Numbered from the stretch's first letter, positions 53,927-64,000 are shown. The stretch is 64,000 nucleotides of DNA from Nitratireductor arenosus (GCF_009742725.1 NZ_WPHG01000004.1:62001-126000), one strand, 5' to 3'. Numbers and translations: made by a program. Notes: generated by a model not told the origin, from the letters alone.

Positions 53927-53954
53927 CGGGTCGCATGGAGTCAAGTCGTTGATT

Positions 53955-54809
53955 TTAAAGAACGACCACCGGCGCCCCGATGCCAACCCGGCGATAAAGA
54001 TCCATCACATGGTCGTTGATCATGCGGAAGCAACCATTGGATGAATTGGTCCCCACCGTCTGCGGCTGGTTGGTGCCGTGGATGCGCACATGCGTGTCCG
54101 TCTTGCCCTCGTAAAGATAGAGCGCGCGCGCGCCGAGCGGGTTGTTGGGGCCGCCGGGCATGCCGTCCTTGTACTGGCCGTATTTCTTGGGCTCGCGTTT
54201 CTGCATATCCTGGGTGGGAATCCAGCGCGGCCATTCCTGCTTGTCACCGATCGTGGCCTTGCCCTTGAATTCCAGCCCCTCGCGCCCGACCGCGATCGCG
54301 TAGCGGCGCGCGGTGCCGCCCGATTCGACCAGATAGAGGTAGCGTTTCGACGTATCGATCACGATCGTGCCGCGCTTGTAGCCGGAATAGGCGACGCTCT
54401 GCGGCTCGAAATCGGATTTCACCGCGAATTTGCGGCCGTTCTGCTGCTTTTCCAGCACCGCATCGAGCGCGCGGGTTTGCGGCAACAAGTTGTTGTCGTC
54501 ACCGAACAGCGAGCCGAACAATTTGCTTTTGCCCTCACCGTGACTGCGCAACTCGCCATTGTTGCCCGCCTTGACTACCTGCGAGACCGAGGCCGTCTGG
54601 GCGGTATCCTTGTCGGCCTTGCGCGGCTCAGCGGCGGCTTTGCGTTGCTTGGTTGACGACGCGCGATCGCGCGGCTTGGCCGGTTGCGTCGCCGTTTCCA
54701 GCTTTTTCCACTGTTCCGGACGGAAATTGGATTCGGCACCGGCGCTGCCGACAACGGCAAAGCCCAGGATCGCGCCAAGCGCTGCCACAAAAAAACGTTT
54801 CGCGATCAT
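53955..54809 (-). CDS. L,D-transpeptidase (YkuD domain), exported
   Basis: This 284-residue protein has an N-terminal signal segment (MIAKRFFVAALGAILGFAVVG, ending SAGA-E), a low-complexity Lys/Ala/Arg linker (about 35-110) and a C-terminal YkuD domain. The catalytic motif is HVRIHGTNQP ... SSNGCFRM with nucleophile Cys260. Such enzymes make 3-3 peptidoglycan crosslinks or attach proteins to the wall, a common growth mode in Rhizobiales. The start is placed at the signal peptide; the frame is open upstream to 54884. Confidence 0.92.
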   Translation of the reverse strand: MIAKRFFVAALGAILGFAVVGSAGAESNFRPEQWKKLETATQPAKPRDRASSTKQRKAAAEPRKADKDTAQTASVSQVVKAGNNGELRSHGEGKSKLFGSLFGDDNNLLPQTRALDAVLEKQQNGRKFAVKSDFEPQSVAYSGYKRGTIVIDTSKRYLYLVESGGTARRYAIAVGREGLEFKGKATIGDKQEWPRWIPTQDMQKREPKKYGQYKDGMPGGPNNPLGARALYLYEGKTDTHVRIHGTNQPQTVGTNSSNGCFRMINDHVMDLYRRVGIGAPVVVL

Positions 54810-55010
54810 GTCTCGACCCCGTATTGGCCATCCGCGTTGGTAGGCACGGTCCGTATAAGCCGAACCGACCGTCCCGCCGATCATAACGCCAAGGCAGGCC
54901 GGGGCTCAAGCCGCGAACCGTCGAACACCGAAGGTGGTTTTCAACTTCTATGCACGATCGGCGAACGCGTCGCGCGGCTCGCGGCTGTCGGAAGGGGTCG
55001 CGTTTGCGGC

Positions 55011-55400
55011 CTATTCGGCGTCGGGGACCGCCGGTGCGGCGGGCAGGGCCGGGCCGGCATCGGCCGGCGGGGCGGGCTCGTCATTGCCGCCGAGCTGGTC
55101 GAGGACGCCGCCACCACCGCTGCCGCCGTCCTGTTCGCCCGATTGCGGCGGCAGGCGGTCGAGAATGTCGATCGGCTGCTCGCTGTAGCGGGCCAATACG
55201 GTCAGTGCCAGCGAGGTGGCGAAAAAGGCGGCCGCCAGGATTCCGGTCGCCCTGGTCAGCGCGTTCGCCGCGCCGCGTGCGGTCATGAAACCGGAGCCGC
55301 CGCCGATCCCAAGGCCGCCGCCTTCCGAACGCTGCATGAGGACGAGCCCCACGAGCGCGAGCACGACCATCAGGTGAATGACGATAAGGACGGTTTCCAT
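55011..55400 (-). CDS. secG: Preprotein translocase subunit SecG
   Basis: SecG is a small accessory subunit of the SecYEG export channel. The 129-residue protein has two transmembrane helices (about 3-21 and 51-70) separated by the conserved QRSEGGGLGIGGGSGFMTARG. An acidic Pro/Ala/Gly-rich tail of about 50 residues is typical of alphaproteobacterial SecG. It follows tpiA on the same strand. Confidence 0.94.
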   Translation of the reverse strand: METVLIVIHLMVVLALVGLVLMQRSEGGGLGIGGGSGFMTARGAANALTRATGILAAAFFATSLALTVLARYSEQPIDILDRLPPQSGEQDGGSGGGGVLDQLGGNDEPAPPADAGPALPAAPAVPDAE

Positions 55401-55563
55401 GAATCAGTTCCGCAGGTTTTGGGCCAAGTCGCCCCGGAGACGCGGCTCCTTACACGCCTTTTACGGCCATTCCAAGCCTTTCGGGCCGTGAGGAGCTGCC
55501 TGCCATATGGATCGCGACGCTTCGGCGTTCAATGATTGTGCCGGGATATCGCCGGCCCGGCGC

Positions 55564-56331
55564 TCAAAACGTCCGATAGGCTTCGGCAATCGCCAGGAAA
55601 TCGGCGGCCTTGAGGCTTGCCCCGCCGACCAGCGCGCCGTCGACATTGTCGATCGACAGCAGTTCGGCCGCGTTAGCCGGCTTGACCGAGCCACCGTAGA
55701 GAAGCCGCATGCGCGCGGCGGCGTCCGCGCCAATATGGTCGGCAAGCTGGCGGCGAATATGGGCGTGAGCCTCGGCAACGTCGTCGACCGACGGCGTCAA
55801 GCCAGTGCCGATCGCCCAGACGGGTTCGTAGGCCACGACCGTGTTCGACGGCTTGGCGCCGTCAGGAACCGAATTGGCGATCTGCCGCGTCAGCACGTCG
55901 AGCGTCTCGCCGGCCTCGCGCTCGGCCCGGGTCTCGCCGATACATATGATGGCGACAAGGCCGGCGAGCCAGGCCGCTTCGGCTTTCCCCGCGACCTGCA
56001 GATCGGTTTCGCCGTGATCGGTGCGGCGCTCGGAATGGCCGACGATGACATGCGAGGCGCCGGCGTCCTTCAACATTTCGGCGGCGATATCGCCGGTGTG
56101 GGCGCCGCTCGCCCCGGCGTGGCAATCCTGGCCGCCCAGCGCCACCGGCGTGCGCGAGACGACTTCGAACGCGCGCGACATCAGGGTCGCGGGAACGCAC
56201 ACCAGGGCTTCCACGTCGGCATCGAGCCCGTGCAGAAAACCGTTGCCGATCGCCCGCAATTCTCCGAGCGCGGCGCTAGTACCATGCATCTTCCAATTGC
56301 CGGCCACGAGCGGGCGGATTCCATCGGTCAT
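55564..56331 (-). CDS. tpiA: Triosephosphate isomerase
   Basis: This glycolytic enzyme interconverts dihydroxyacetone phosphate and glyceraldehyde-3-phosphate. The 255-residue protein has GNWKMHG (catalytic Lys, about 11-17), VIVGHSERR (catalytic His, about 96) and [11 protein letters not shown] (catalytic Glu, about 170), then LYGGSVKP. The start is at [10 protein letters not shown], with GGAAGGA about 10 bases upstream; the frame opens to 56403 without support. It is divergent from the PpiD-like gene. Confidence 0.98.
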   Translation of the reverse strand: MTDGIRPLVAGNWKMHGTSAALGELRAIGNGFLHGLDADVEALVCVPATLMSRAFEVVSRTPVALGGQDCHAGASGAHTGDIAAEMLKDAGASHVIVGHSERRTDHGETDLQVAGKAEAAWLAGLVAIICIGETRAEREAGETLDVLTRQIANSVPDGAKPSNTVVAYEPVWAIGTGLTPSVDDVAEAHAHIRRQLADHIGADAAARMRLLYGGSVKPANAAELLSIDNVDGALVGGASLKAADFLAIAEAYRTF

Positions 56332-56477
56332 GGGCGCATATCCTTCCGGCATCGACAAACAAGCGGTTTCCCTAGCAAATTGCGGCCATAAAGCAATCGA
56401 CACTGGTGGCGAAGGGCGTTATTTGCTTCGCCTCAGGAAGGCGCCGCCGAGGCGGTGCGACGAATTCTGGAAAAGTC

Positions 56478-58364
56478 ATGCTCGATTCTCTGCGAAAAGC
56501 CGCTGGTACCTGGATTGCGAAGCTCCTGCTTCTGCTGCTCGTTCTAAGTTTCGCGGTCTGGGGTATTTCAGGCCAGATCGGCGGCGGGCCGTCCAGCACG
56601 GTCGTCACCGCCGGCGAGACGACCGTGTCGGCGCTCGACTACCGGCTTGCCTACGACCGGCAGCTTTCGGTGCTGTCGCAGCGTTTCGGCACCCGTATCA
56701 CGCGCGAACAGGCGATCGCGCTCGGCGTCGACGCCCAGGTGCTCGGCCAACTCGTCGCCGGCGCCGTGCTCGACGAACAGGCGCGCGAGATGGGGCTCGG
56801 GCTTTCCGAGGACCGGCTGGCCCTGCTGACGGCCGAGGATCCCGCCTTTCGCGGCCCCGACGGCAAATTCGACCGGCGCCAGTTTGAATTCGTCCTGCAG
56901 CAGATCGGCATGCGACCCGAAGACTACCTCCGGAATCGCGAGCAGGTCGCCATCCGCCAGCAGATCGTGGAAGCGGTTTCCGACGGTATGAGCGTGCCCG
57001 ACACGTTTTTGAAGGCGGTGGCGCTTTATCAGGGCGAGGATCGCACCGTCGACATGATCGCCCTGCCCCCTGCCCTGGTCGAGCCGATCGAGGATCCGAC
57101 AGACGACGTGCTGAAGGCCTGGTTCGAGGACAACAAGATCCGTTACGAGGCGCCGGAATACCGGAAAATATCCTATGTGAAGCTGGAGCCAGAGGACATC
57201 GCCGACCCGCGCGCGATCGCCGACGATGAGGTTCGCCAGGACTACGAGACCAATATCGCGTCCTACACCACGCCCGAACGGCGCACGATCGAGCAGGTCG
57301 TGTTCGCCAACACCGAGGCCGCGCAGATCGCGCTCGACCGCGTGCGTGGCGGGGCCACTTTCGAGGAGACGGTGGCCGCGGAAGGCAAATCGATGCTCGA
57401 CGTGCAGCTCGGGACGCTGGAAAAATCGCGCGTCCCCGATCCGGCGGTGGCCGAGGCGGCGTTCGGGCTTGCCGAAAACGAGATCAGCGGCATCGTGGAG
57501 GGCGCGTTCGGCCCGGTGATCCTGCGGGTGACGGAGATAGAGCCGGAGACGATCCAGCCCTTCGAGGAAGTGGCCGACAAGATCCGCATGGAACTCGCGC
57601 TCGCCGAAGCCGGCGACGTTTTGTTCGACGTTCATGACGGTTACGAGGACGCCCGCGCCTCGGGCGCGACGATGGCGGAAGCCGCCGCAAAGCTCGACCT
57701 GAAGATGGTGACCGTCGAGGCCATCGACCGGACCGGGCGGACGCCGGACGGGACGATCGTCAACGACCTGCCGCAGTCACGCGACATGCTGCGCGAGGCC
57801 TTCGAGACCGAGGCCGGGGTCGAAAACCCGCCGCTTTCGCTCGGGTCGAGCGGGTTCGTGTTCTACGAAGTCGACGAAGTCACCCAGCGGCGGGAGCGTT
57901 CGCTGGAGGAGGTGCGTGACGGGGCCGTGGCGGACTGGCGCGCGGCCGAACGCGACGACCGGCTCTCCACCAAGGCCAAGGAACTGGAAAAACGGGTCGC
58001 GGACGGGGCCTCGCTCGACGATATCGCGAGCGAGTTGGCGCTCGAGAAGCAGACCAAGCGCGGCCTGCGCCGCGGCGCCGAAGACGCCGATTTCGGCGCT
58101 GCCGGCGTTGCCGCCGTCTACAGCGTCGCTCCCGGCGAGGTCGGCACCGTCGCCGCACCGACCGGCGACGCGCAGATCGTGTTCAAGGTTGTGGAAGCCT
58201 TCGAGCCGGCCGGGGCCAGCGCCGAATCGGTGCCGCCCGAAAACCGCGAGAACTTCCGGACCGGTCTCGCCGACGATCTGCTCGACCAATTGGTCACCAA
58301 GCTGCGCGACGAATATGAGGTGACGGTCAACCAGGCCGCGATCCAGCAGGCCCTGAGCTTTTGA
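56478..58364 (+). CDS. PpiD-like periplasmic peptidyl-prolyl isomerase / chaperone
   Basis: This 628-residue protein is anchored by one N-terminal helix (LLLLLLVLSFAVWGISG, about 16-32). It has a SurA-N-like chaperone region (about 35-160, with EQAIALGVDAQVLGQLVAGA) and a parvulin-type domain (about 255-370, YTTPERRTIEQVVF ... FEEVADKIR). PpiD helps secreted proteins fold as they leave the Sec channel, matching the nearby secG. It is the first gene ahead of trpD, as in other Rhizobiales. Confidence 0.92.
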   Translation: MLDSLRKAAGTWIAKLLLLLLVLSFAVWGISGQIGGGPSSTVVTAGETTVSALDYRLAYDRQLSVLSQRFGTRITREQAIALGVDAQVLGQLVAGAVLDEQAREMGLGLSEDRLALLTAEDPAFRGPDGKFDRRQFEFVLQQIGMRPEDYLRNREQVAIRQQIVEAVSDGMSVPDTFLKAVALYQGEDRTVDMIALPPALVEPIEDPTDDVLKAWFEDNKIRYEAPEYRKISYVKLEPEDIADPRAIADDEVRQDYETNIASYTTPERRTIEQVVFANTEAAQIALDRVRGGATFEETVAAEGKSMLDVQLGTLEKSRVPDPAVAEAAFGLAENEISGIVEGAFGPVILRVTEIEPETIQPFEEVADKIRMELALAEAGDVLFDVHDGYEDARASGATMAEAAAKLDLKMVTVEAIDRTGRTPDGTIVNDLPQSRDMLREAFETEAGVENPPLSLGSSGFVFYEVDEVTQRRERSLEEVRDGAVADWRAAERDDRLSTKAKELEKRVADGASLDDIASELALEKQTKRGLRRGAEDADFGAAGVAAVYSVAPGEVGTVAAPTGDAQIVFKVVEAFEPAGASAESVPPENRENFRTGLADDLLDQLVTKLRDEYEVTVNQAAIQQALSF

Positions 58365-58373
58365 GCGCCGGTG

Positions 58374-59393
<1,020 letters not shown>

Positions 59394-59399
59394 CGGGCG

Positions 59400-60236
59400 A
59401 TGGTCGACATCCTGAAAAAGATCGAAGCCTATAAGCGCGACGAGATCGCCCGCGCCAAAGCCGTCCTGCCCCCGGCCGAGATCGCCGCGCGGGCCCGCAA
59501 CGCCGAACCGCCGCGCGGTTTTATCGCCGCGCTCAGGCGCAAACATGCCGAGGGCGGATTCGCGCTGATCGCCGAAATCAAGAAGGCGAGCCCGTCGCGC
59601 GGTCTGATCCGCCCGGATTTCGATCCGCCGGCGCTGGCACGCGCCTACGAAACAGGCGGCGCGGCCTGTCTGTCGGTACTGACCGACACGCCCTCCTTCC
59701 AAGGCGCGCCGGCCTATCTCGCGGAGGCGCGTGCGGCGACCGGCCTGCCGGTGCTGCGCAAGGATTTTTTGTTCGAGCCCTATCAGGTACACGAGGCGCG
59801 TGCCTGGGGCGCCGACGCGATCCTGATCATCATGGCGAGCGTCAGCGACGACGAGGCGGCCGCGCTGGAGGAAACAGCGCTGTCGCACGGCATGGACGTG
59901 CTGGTGGAGGTGCATGACGAGGCGGAGACCGAACGCGCGCTAAAGCTCTCGTCGCCTCTGATCGGGGTCAACAACCGCGATCTGAGAAGTTTTTCGGTCA
60001 GCCTCGAAACTTCCGAGCGGCTGGCCGGCCTGGTGCCGGACGAACGCGTGCTTGTCGGCGAGAGCGGTATTTTTACCCATGCCGATTGCGCGCGCCTTGC
60101 CGCCTGCGGCATCCACACTTTCCTGGTCGGCGAAAGCCTGATGCGCCAGGATGATGTGACGGCGGCCACGCGCGCGCTGTTGACCGGCGTGCCGCGCGCC
60201 GCCCTTGAGGGCGCGTCGGAGGACGGGCAACGATGA
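59400..60236 (+). CDS. trpC: Indole-3-glycerol phosphate synthase
   Basis: TrpC closes the indole ring in tryptophan synthesis. The 278-residue (beta-alpha)8 protein has [21 protein letters not shown] (catalytic Glu/Lys, about 58-78), [13 protein letters not shown] (catalytic Lys), [17 protein letters not shown] and VGESG. It is monofunctional, with no TrpF fusion. Its stop overlaps moaC (ATGA). Confidence 0.97.
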   Translation: MVDILKKIEAYKRDEIARAKAVLPPAEIAARARNAEPPRGFIAALRRKHAEGGFALIAEIKKASPSRGLIRPDFDPPALARAYETGGAACLSVLTDTPSFQGAPAYLAEARAATGLPVLRKDFLFEPYQVHEARAWGADAILIIMASVSDDEAAALEETALSHGMDVLVEVHDEAETERALKLSSPLIGVNNRDLRSFSVSLETSERLAGLVPDERVLVGESGIFTHADCARLAACGIHTFLVGESLMRQDDVTAATRALLTGVPRAALEGASEDGQR

Positions 60237-60727
60237 GCGCGGCCACGCCCCTCACCCATATCGGCGCCTCGGGCGAGGCGCGCATGGTCGATGTCGGCGA
60301 CAAGGCCGAGACCGAACGGCTGGCGGTCGCCGAAGGCCGGGTCGCCATGCAGGCCGCGACGCTGGCGACGATCCGGGCCGGCAATGCCAAGAAGGGCGAC
60401 GTGCTCGGCACGGCGCGGATCGCCGGCATCATGGCGGCCAAGCGCGCGCACGAATTGATCCCGCTCTGCCATCCGCTGATGTTGTCCAAGGTGACGGTCG
60501 AGATCGAGCCCGACGAGACCCTGCCCGGCCTCGTCGTGCGCGCAACGGCGAAGCTGACCGGCCGCACCGGCGTTGAGATGGAGGCGCTGACTGCGGCGTC
60601 GGTTGCCTGCCTGACCATCTACGACATGGCCAAGGCGATCGACCGCGGCATGACCATTACCGGCATCCGCGTGATCGAAAAGACCGGCGGCAAATCCGGC
60701 GACTGGCGCGCCGGCGGCGCAGGCTGA
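60233..60727 (+). CDS. moaC: Cyclic pyranopterin monophosphate synthase
   Basis: MoaC acts in the first step of molybdenum cofactor synthesis, making cyclic pyranopterin monophosphate. The 164-residue protein has [40 protein letters not shown] and the catalytic region [20 protein letters not shown]. It starts on the trpC stop and is followed 3 bases later by moeA. Confidence 0.97.
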   Translation: MSAATPLTHIGASGEARMVDVGDKAETERLAVAEGRVAMQAATLATIRAGNAKKGDVLGTARIAGIMAAKRAHELIPLCHPLMLSKVTVEIEPDETLPGLVVRATAKLTGRTGVEMEALTAASVACLTIYDMAKAIDRGMTITGIRVIEKTGGKSGDWRAGGAG

Positions 60728-60730
60728 GCG

Positions 60731-61936
60731 ATGGGCCTGATGCCGGTCGACGACGCGCTGGCCCGGCTGCTTGCCGGGGCTGGACGGCTTGAGGCTGAAA
60801 CGCTGCCGATCGCCGACTGCGCCGGGCGCGTATTGGCCGCGCCGCTGGCCGCGCTGCGCACCCAACCGCCTTTCGACGCCTCCGCCATGGACGGTTACGC
60901 GGTGCGCGCCGCAGACGTCGCCAGCCCGCCGGCACGCCTGCGCGTGATCGGTCAGGCGCCAGCCGGTGAACCGTTCGCGGGCGTGCTCGGCCCCGGCGAA
61001 GCGGTGCGCATCTTCACCGGCGGCGTGGTGCCCGGCGGCGCCGACAGCGTGCTGATCCAGGAAAACACCCGTCTCGCCAGCGACGGCGTAGTGGAGGCGA
61101 CCGAGGCGGTCGCGCCGGGCAAGAACATTCGCCGCAGGGGGCTCGATTTCGAGGCGGGCGCGCACTTGCTCGACGACGGCCGAGTGCTCGACGCGGCGGC
61201 CTTGTCGCTGGCCGCGTCGGCCAACCATGCAAGGCTTGGCGTGGTCAAAAGGCCGTTGGTGGCGATCCTGGCCACCGGCGACGAATTGCTGCCGCCCGGC
61301 AGTACGGTCGGGCCTGGCCAGATCATCGCCTCCAACCTTTATGGCGTGGCCGCGCTGGCGCGCTCCGCCGGCGCCGACGTGCTCGATCTGGGCATTGCAC
61401 CGGACCGCGAGGCGGCGATCGCCCAGGCGCTGGAGCGCGCGATCCAGGCCGGCGCCGACATCATCGTCACCATCGGCGGCGCGTCGGTGGGCGACCACGA
61501 CCTGGTGCAAAAATCGCTGCTCGCGCAGGGAGCGAGCATCGATTTCTGGAAGATCGCCATGCGGCCCGGCAAGCCGCTGATGGCCGGCCAGCTTGCAGGC
61601 CGGCACGTGCTCGGCCTGCCGGGCAACCCGGTGGCGAGCCTGATCTGTTCGCTTGTCTTCCTGGTGCCGCTGATTTCGAGCCTCGCCGGCCGGCCGGGCG
61701 AAAACCTCTATCGCGACGGCGTGCTCGGTTCGGCCCTGCCAAAAAACGACCTGCGCCAGGATTTTCTGCGCGCTGTCGTGCGCGAGGACGGCGACAGGCT
61801 GGTGGCGAGCGCGGCCCCGGTTCAGGATTCCTCGATGCTCAGGGTGCTGGCCGAGGCGCGGGCGCTGATCGTGCGCGAACCGTTCGCGCCGGCCGCCGCC
61901 GCCGGCGATCCCTGCCGGCTGTTGATGCTGCGCTGA
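60731..61936 (+). CDS. moeA: Molybdopterin molybdenumtransferase
   Basis: MoeA inserts molybdenum into adenylated molybdopterin. The 401-residue protein has PPFDASAMDGYAVRAADV (about 44-61), ILATGDELLPPGS, the MoCF motif VTIGGASVGDHDLV (about 249-262) and GLPGNPVASLICSLVF. It ends the trpD-trpC-moaC-moeA chain. In many Rhizobiales lexA follows; here the next gene is convergent and unrelated. Confidence 0.97.
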   Translation: MGLMPVDDALARLLAGAGRLEAETLPIADCAGRVLAAPLAALRTQPPFDASAMDGYAVRAADVASPPARLRVIGQAPAGEPFAGVLGPGEAVRIFTGGVVPGGADSVLIQENTRLASDGVVEATEAVAPGKNIRRRGLDFEAGAHLLDDGRVLDAAALSLAASANHARLGVVKRPLVAILATGDELLPPGSTVGPGQIIASNLYGVAALARSAGADVLDLGIAPDREAAIAQALERAIQAGADIIVTIGGASVGDHDLVQKSLLAQGASIDFWKIAMRPGKPLMAGQLAGRHVLGLPGNPVASLICSLVFLVPLISSLAGRPGENLYRDGVLGSALPKNDLRQDFLRAVVREDGDRLVASAAPVQDSSMLRVLAEARALIVREPFAPAAAAGDPCRLLMLR

Positions 61937-61947
61937 GGCGTCGCCGT

Positions 61948-62298
61948 TCAGCCGGGCTGGCGCAGGTGCTTCTTATAGGCGACGGGATTCATGTCGCGCA
62001 CGTCGATGCTGATGCTGTCGACATCGCCAAACCGCGCCGACAGCCTGTCGCGCAAAAGCACGGCAAGCCCTTCCTTCTGCGCATCCGTGCGCCCCTCAAG
62101 CAGCGACACGGTGACGTGGATGAAGCTTTCGATCCCGCCGGCGAACCGGAAGCGCTCGTAGGACGCCGCCCTGACCTTGATGTCATCCGGGTTCATGACG
62201 CCAGACCGCGCGCCGGCCTCGTGGCATAGGCCGATCGCCTGCTCGATTGCGTCGTCGCGGTCGAGACCGGCGGAATGTTCGATGACGAAATGCGGCAT
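61948..62298 (-). CDS. 5-carboxymethyl-2-hydroxymuconate isomerase-like protein (HpcD family)
   Basis: This 116-residue tautomerase-superfamily protein starts MPHFVIEHSAGLDRDDAIEQ, with the catalytic N-terminal Pro2, and ends with the family-typical SISIDVRDMNPVAYKKHL. Characterised members act in homoprotocatechuate (aromatic) breakdown; no other genes of that pathway are in view, so the substrate is uncertain. It follows the glutamine-synthetase-family gene by about 30 bases. Confidence 0.88.
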   Translation of the reverse strand: MPHFVIEHSAGLDRDDAIEQAIGLCHEAGARSGVMNPDDIKVRAASYERFRFAGGIESFIHVTVSLLEGRTDAQKEGLAVLLRDRLSARFGDVDSISIDVRDMNPVAYKKHLRQPG

Positions 62299-62328
62299 GG
62301 CCGAGCGGTCCTTTTCCGGATGGCACCG

Positions 62329-63792
62329 TTAAAACAGCGAAAAATACTCTCGCTGTTCCCACTCCGAGACGGTCATCAAATAGCGGTCCCACTCGGCCCG
62401 CTTGATGTGGGCGAGATAGTCGACGAAATCGGCACCGATGGCATCGCGGTAGAAAGTGCCCCGTTCGAAGGCCTCGATCGCGGCGATCAGACTTTTGGGC
62501 AGCGCGGTCGCGGTGTTGTCATAGGGTTTTTCGACCGCCGGCGGTGCCTTGAGCTTGCGTTCGATGCCGTCGAGGCCGCCGAGGATCTGCGAAGCGAAGT
62601 AGAAATAGGGATTGGCGGCCGGTTCCGCGATGCGGTTTTCCACCCGGCTCGCTTTGTCGCCCGGCGCCATCAGCGCCCGGATCATCGCGCCCTTGTTGTC
62701 GCGACCCCACTGGATGCGGTCTGGCGCGAGCTGATAGGCCTGATAGCGCTTGTAACCGTTGACTGTCGGCGTGGTCAAAAGGCAGCTTTCGGCGGCGCGG
62801 TCGAGCAGTCCGGCGACCCAGCCGTCGGCGGCGTCGGACAACGCGCCATCCGAGCGCGGGATGAAGAGATTTTCGCCGCTTGCCGTGTCGATCAGGGACT
62901 GGTGCAGGTGCCAGCCGCTGGCCATGCCGTTGTCGACCCTGGGCCGGCACATGAAGGTGGCGTGCAGCCCCAGGCGCGCGCAGACCTGCTTCACCGTCGA
63001 GCGGAACAGCATCATGGCGTCGGCATGGTCCATGGGCCCGGCCGGCTCGAAGGTGAATTCGCACTGGCTGGGACCGAACTCGGCTTCCATGGAGCGCACC
63101 GGCAGACCGAGAGCCTCGCAGGCGCGGCGCAACTCGTCCATGACGTTCTCGAGCGCGTCGTAGCGCGCCTCGGTCAGATATTGGTAGCCGTGCGAAAGCA
63201 GGCTGGTCTCGGGCGGCGTCGCCGGCATGCCGCCATCGGAATGATCGAGACGGGGCCGGTCGATCTTGAAGACGTAAAACTCAACCTCCAGCCCACACAC
63301 CATCGCCATGCCGGCATTGGCGAGTCGGTCAACGGCTTTGCGCAAAATAGTGCGCGAGCCGAACGGGAAGGCTGCGCCGTCCTTGAAATAGACGTCGCAC
63401 AGGATCCAGCCCGAATGCGGCGACCAGGGCAGGACGCGAAAGGTCGCCGGATCGGGCACCAGCATCACGTCGCCCGCCCCGGTCAGTGCACCGACGCCGT
63501 GGCCGGCCTCTTCCTCCCATACCGAAAACACGGTGCGGTGGGAGGTATCCTTCAGGAGCAGGGTCGAGGTGATCGCCATGCCCTCGCGGAACGCCGATTT
63601 CAGCGCCGAGGCCACCACGGTCTTGCCGCGCAGCACGCCGTGCTGATCGGCGAAGACCAGGCGCACGGTTTCCAGCCCGCGCGTCTCCAGCGAGCCGAGG
63701 ATCTCGTTCGCCCGGCGCAGCGCGTCGTCGTCAAGGAGGCCATGCCGGCCGGTGAACCCGCCGCTCAGACCAGCGGCATCAAATGTCGACAT
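62329..63792 (-). CDS. Glutamine synthetase family ligase
   Basis: This 487-residue protein has an N-terminal beta-grasp region and the catalytic GS domain. Metal and substrate motifs are GLEVEFYVF (about 165-173), MEAEFGPSQCEFTFEP (about 235-250) and SGWHLHQSL, then TPTVNGYKRYQAYQLAP and ENRIAEPAANPYFYFAS. It differs from housekeeping GlnA and is closer to the diverse GS-like gamma-glutamyl ligases (PuuA, aromatic or amine-using), so the amine acceptor is unknown. The start at MSTFDAAGL has AGGGGAAA just upstream. Confidence 0.92.
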   Translation of the reverse strand: MSTFDAAGLSGGFTGRHGLLDDDALRRANEILGSLETRGLETVRLVFADQHGVLRGKTVVASALKSAFREGMAITSTLLLKDTSHRTVFSVWEEEAGHGVGALTGAGDVMLVPDPATFRVLPWSPHSGWILCDVYFKDGAAFPFGSRTILRKAVDRLANAGMAMVCGLEVEFYVFKIDRPRLDHSDGGMPATPPETSLLSHGYQYLTEARYDALENVMDELRRACEALGLPVRSMEAEFGPSQCEFTFEPAGPMDHADAMMLFRSTVKQVCARLGLHATFMCRPRVDNGMASGWHLHQSLIDTASGENLFIPRSDGALSDAADGWVAGLLDRAAESCLLTTPTVNGYKRYQAYQLAPDRIQWGRDNKGAMIRALMAPGDKASRVENRIAEPAANPYFYFASQILGGLDGIERKLKAPPAVEKPYDNTATALPKSLIAAIEAFERGTFYRDAIGADFVDYLAHIKRAEWDRYLMTVSEWEQREYFSLF

Positions 63793-63850
63793 GCGTTTCC
63801 CCTCGACAAGGCGTCGTGTCCGCTTCAGGTTTTTCGGCCTGGGGCCCAGC

Positions 63851-64000
63851 TCAGAGTGTTGCGTCCCACGCGCAGCCGGAACGCCGGGCGCCGTCGCTCT
63901 GGATCCAGCTTTCCTCCCACCCCTCGGTCTGGGCGATCGCATCAATCGAGATCGGGCCGCGAATCGCCTTGGTGGTCTCGGCGTCGCCGCGCATCGGCAG
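63851..64000 (-). CDS. C-terminal end of an unidentified protein (cut by window edge)
   Basis: The last 49 residues of a minus-strand frame running in from the right edge are visible, including AIRGPISIDAIAQTEGWEES and WIQSDGARRSGCAWDATL before the stop. It ends about 60 bases before the glutamine-synthetase-family start and is probably in the same operon. I do not recognise the family from this fragment. Confidence 0.5.
   Translation of the reverse strand: MPMRGDAETTKAIRGPISIDAIAQTEGWEESWIQSDGARRSGCAWDATL

Noticed and set aside
59783-61606. A 607-codon minus-strand frame opposite trpC-moaC-moeA
   Set aside because: Antisense shadow of three conserved genes with no family match.

Overview
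The window is a GC-rich chromosomal segment of an alphaproteobacterium. Gene content and order point to the Hyphomicrobiales (Rhizobiales), probably a Phyllobacteriaceae/Mesorhizobium-like organism. The supporting signs are a NuoE with a C-terminal helix-hairpin-helix extension, a topA-rnr-DUF983-NUDIX chain, a pleD/divK/DUF3572 block, a trpDC-moaC-moeA block behind a PpiD-like protein, and a tandem glycine riboswitch ahead of gcvTHP. Placement comes from family knowledge and gene order only; no rRNA or tRNA gene is present to test it.

Layout. Positions 1-6753 (minus) hold the front of the complex I operon, nuoA-B-C-D-E-F, with two unexpected small genes between nuoC and nuoD and a helix-hairpin-helix protein after nuoF. 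At 7.1-9.4 kb lie a YcaQ-type crosslink glycosylase (plus) and two small conserved proteins (minus). At 9.7-15.8 kb topA, rnr, a DUF983 protein and a NUDIX hydrolase form a tightly overlapping plus-strand chain. An MFS transporter and a complete dipeptide/oligopeptide-type ABC operon with a fused double ATPase follow (15.8-22.1 kb), then TerB, TSUP and AraC genes. At 24.5-28.0 kb are rpmG, pleD, divK, a DUF3572 protein and a HAD phosphatase. At 28.1-31.2 kb are a GNAT protein, dinB, a cold-shock gene with its own promoter and terminator, and two very basic small proteins. Two large minus-strand genes, dnaE and pccA, fill 31.4-37.2 kb. The ugpBAEC glycerol-3-phosphate ABC operon lies at 37.6-41.8 kb, glutathione-linked formaldehyde oxidation genes at 41.9-44.7 kb, and the riboswitch-controlled gcvTHP operon at 45.3-49.9 kb. 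The stretch 50.4-51.2 kb has no large gene; it carries a decayed IS5-type transposase, a perfect hairpin and a possible 42-residue membrane protein. At 52.2-56.3 kb (minus) are tpiA, secG, an L,D-transpeptidase and pyrG, and at 56.5-61.9 kb (plus) ppiD-like, trpD, trpC, moaC and moeA. The right end has an HpcD-like isomerase, a glutamine-synthetase-family gene and a cut-off gene, all minus.

The window is mostly core metabolism, information processing and nutrient uptake. I see no CRISPR array, prophage, integrase, toxin-antitoxin pair or defence island. The least explained signals are non-coding. The first is a strong hairpin with an anti-Shine-Dalgarno apical loop at about 24.82-24.89 kb. 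The second is an orphan 22-bp operator-like palindrome at 25.04 kb. The third is the hairpin beside the IS5 remnant at 50.76 kb. The two extra genes inside the nuo operon are the most interesting coding anomaly.
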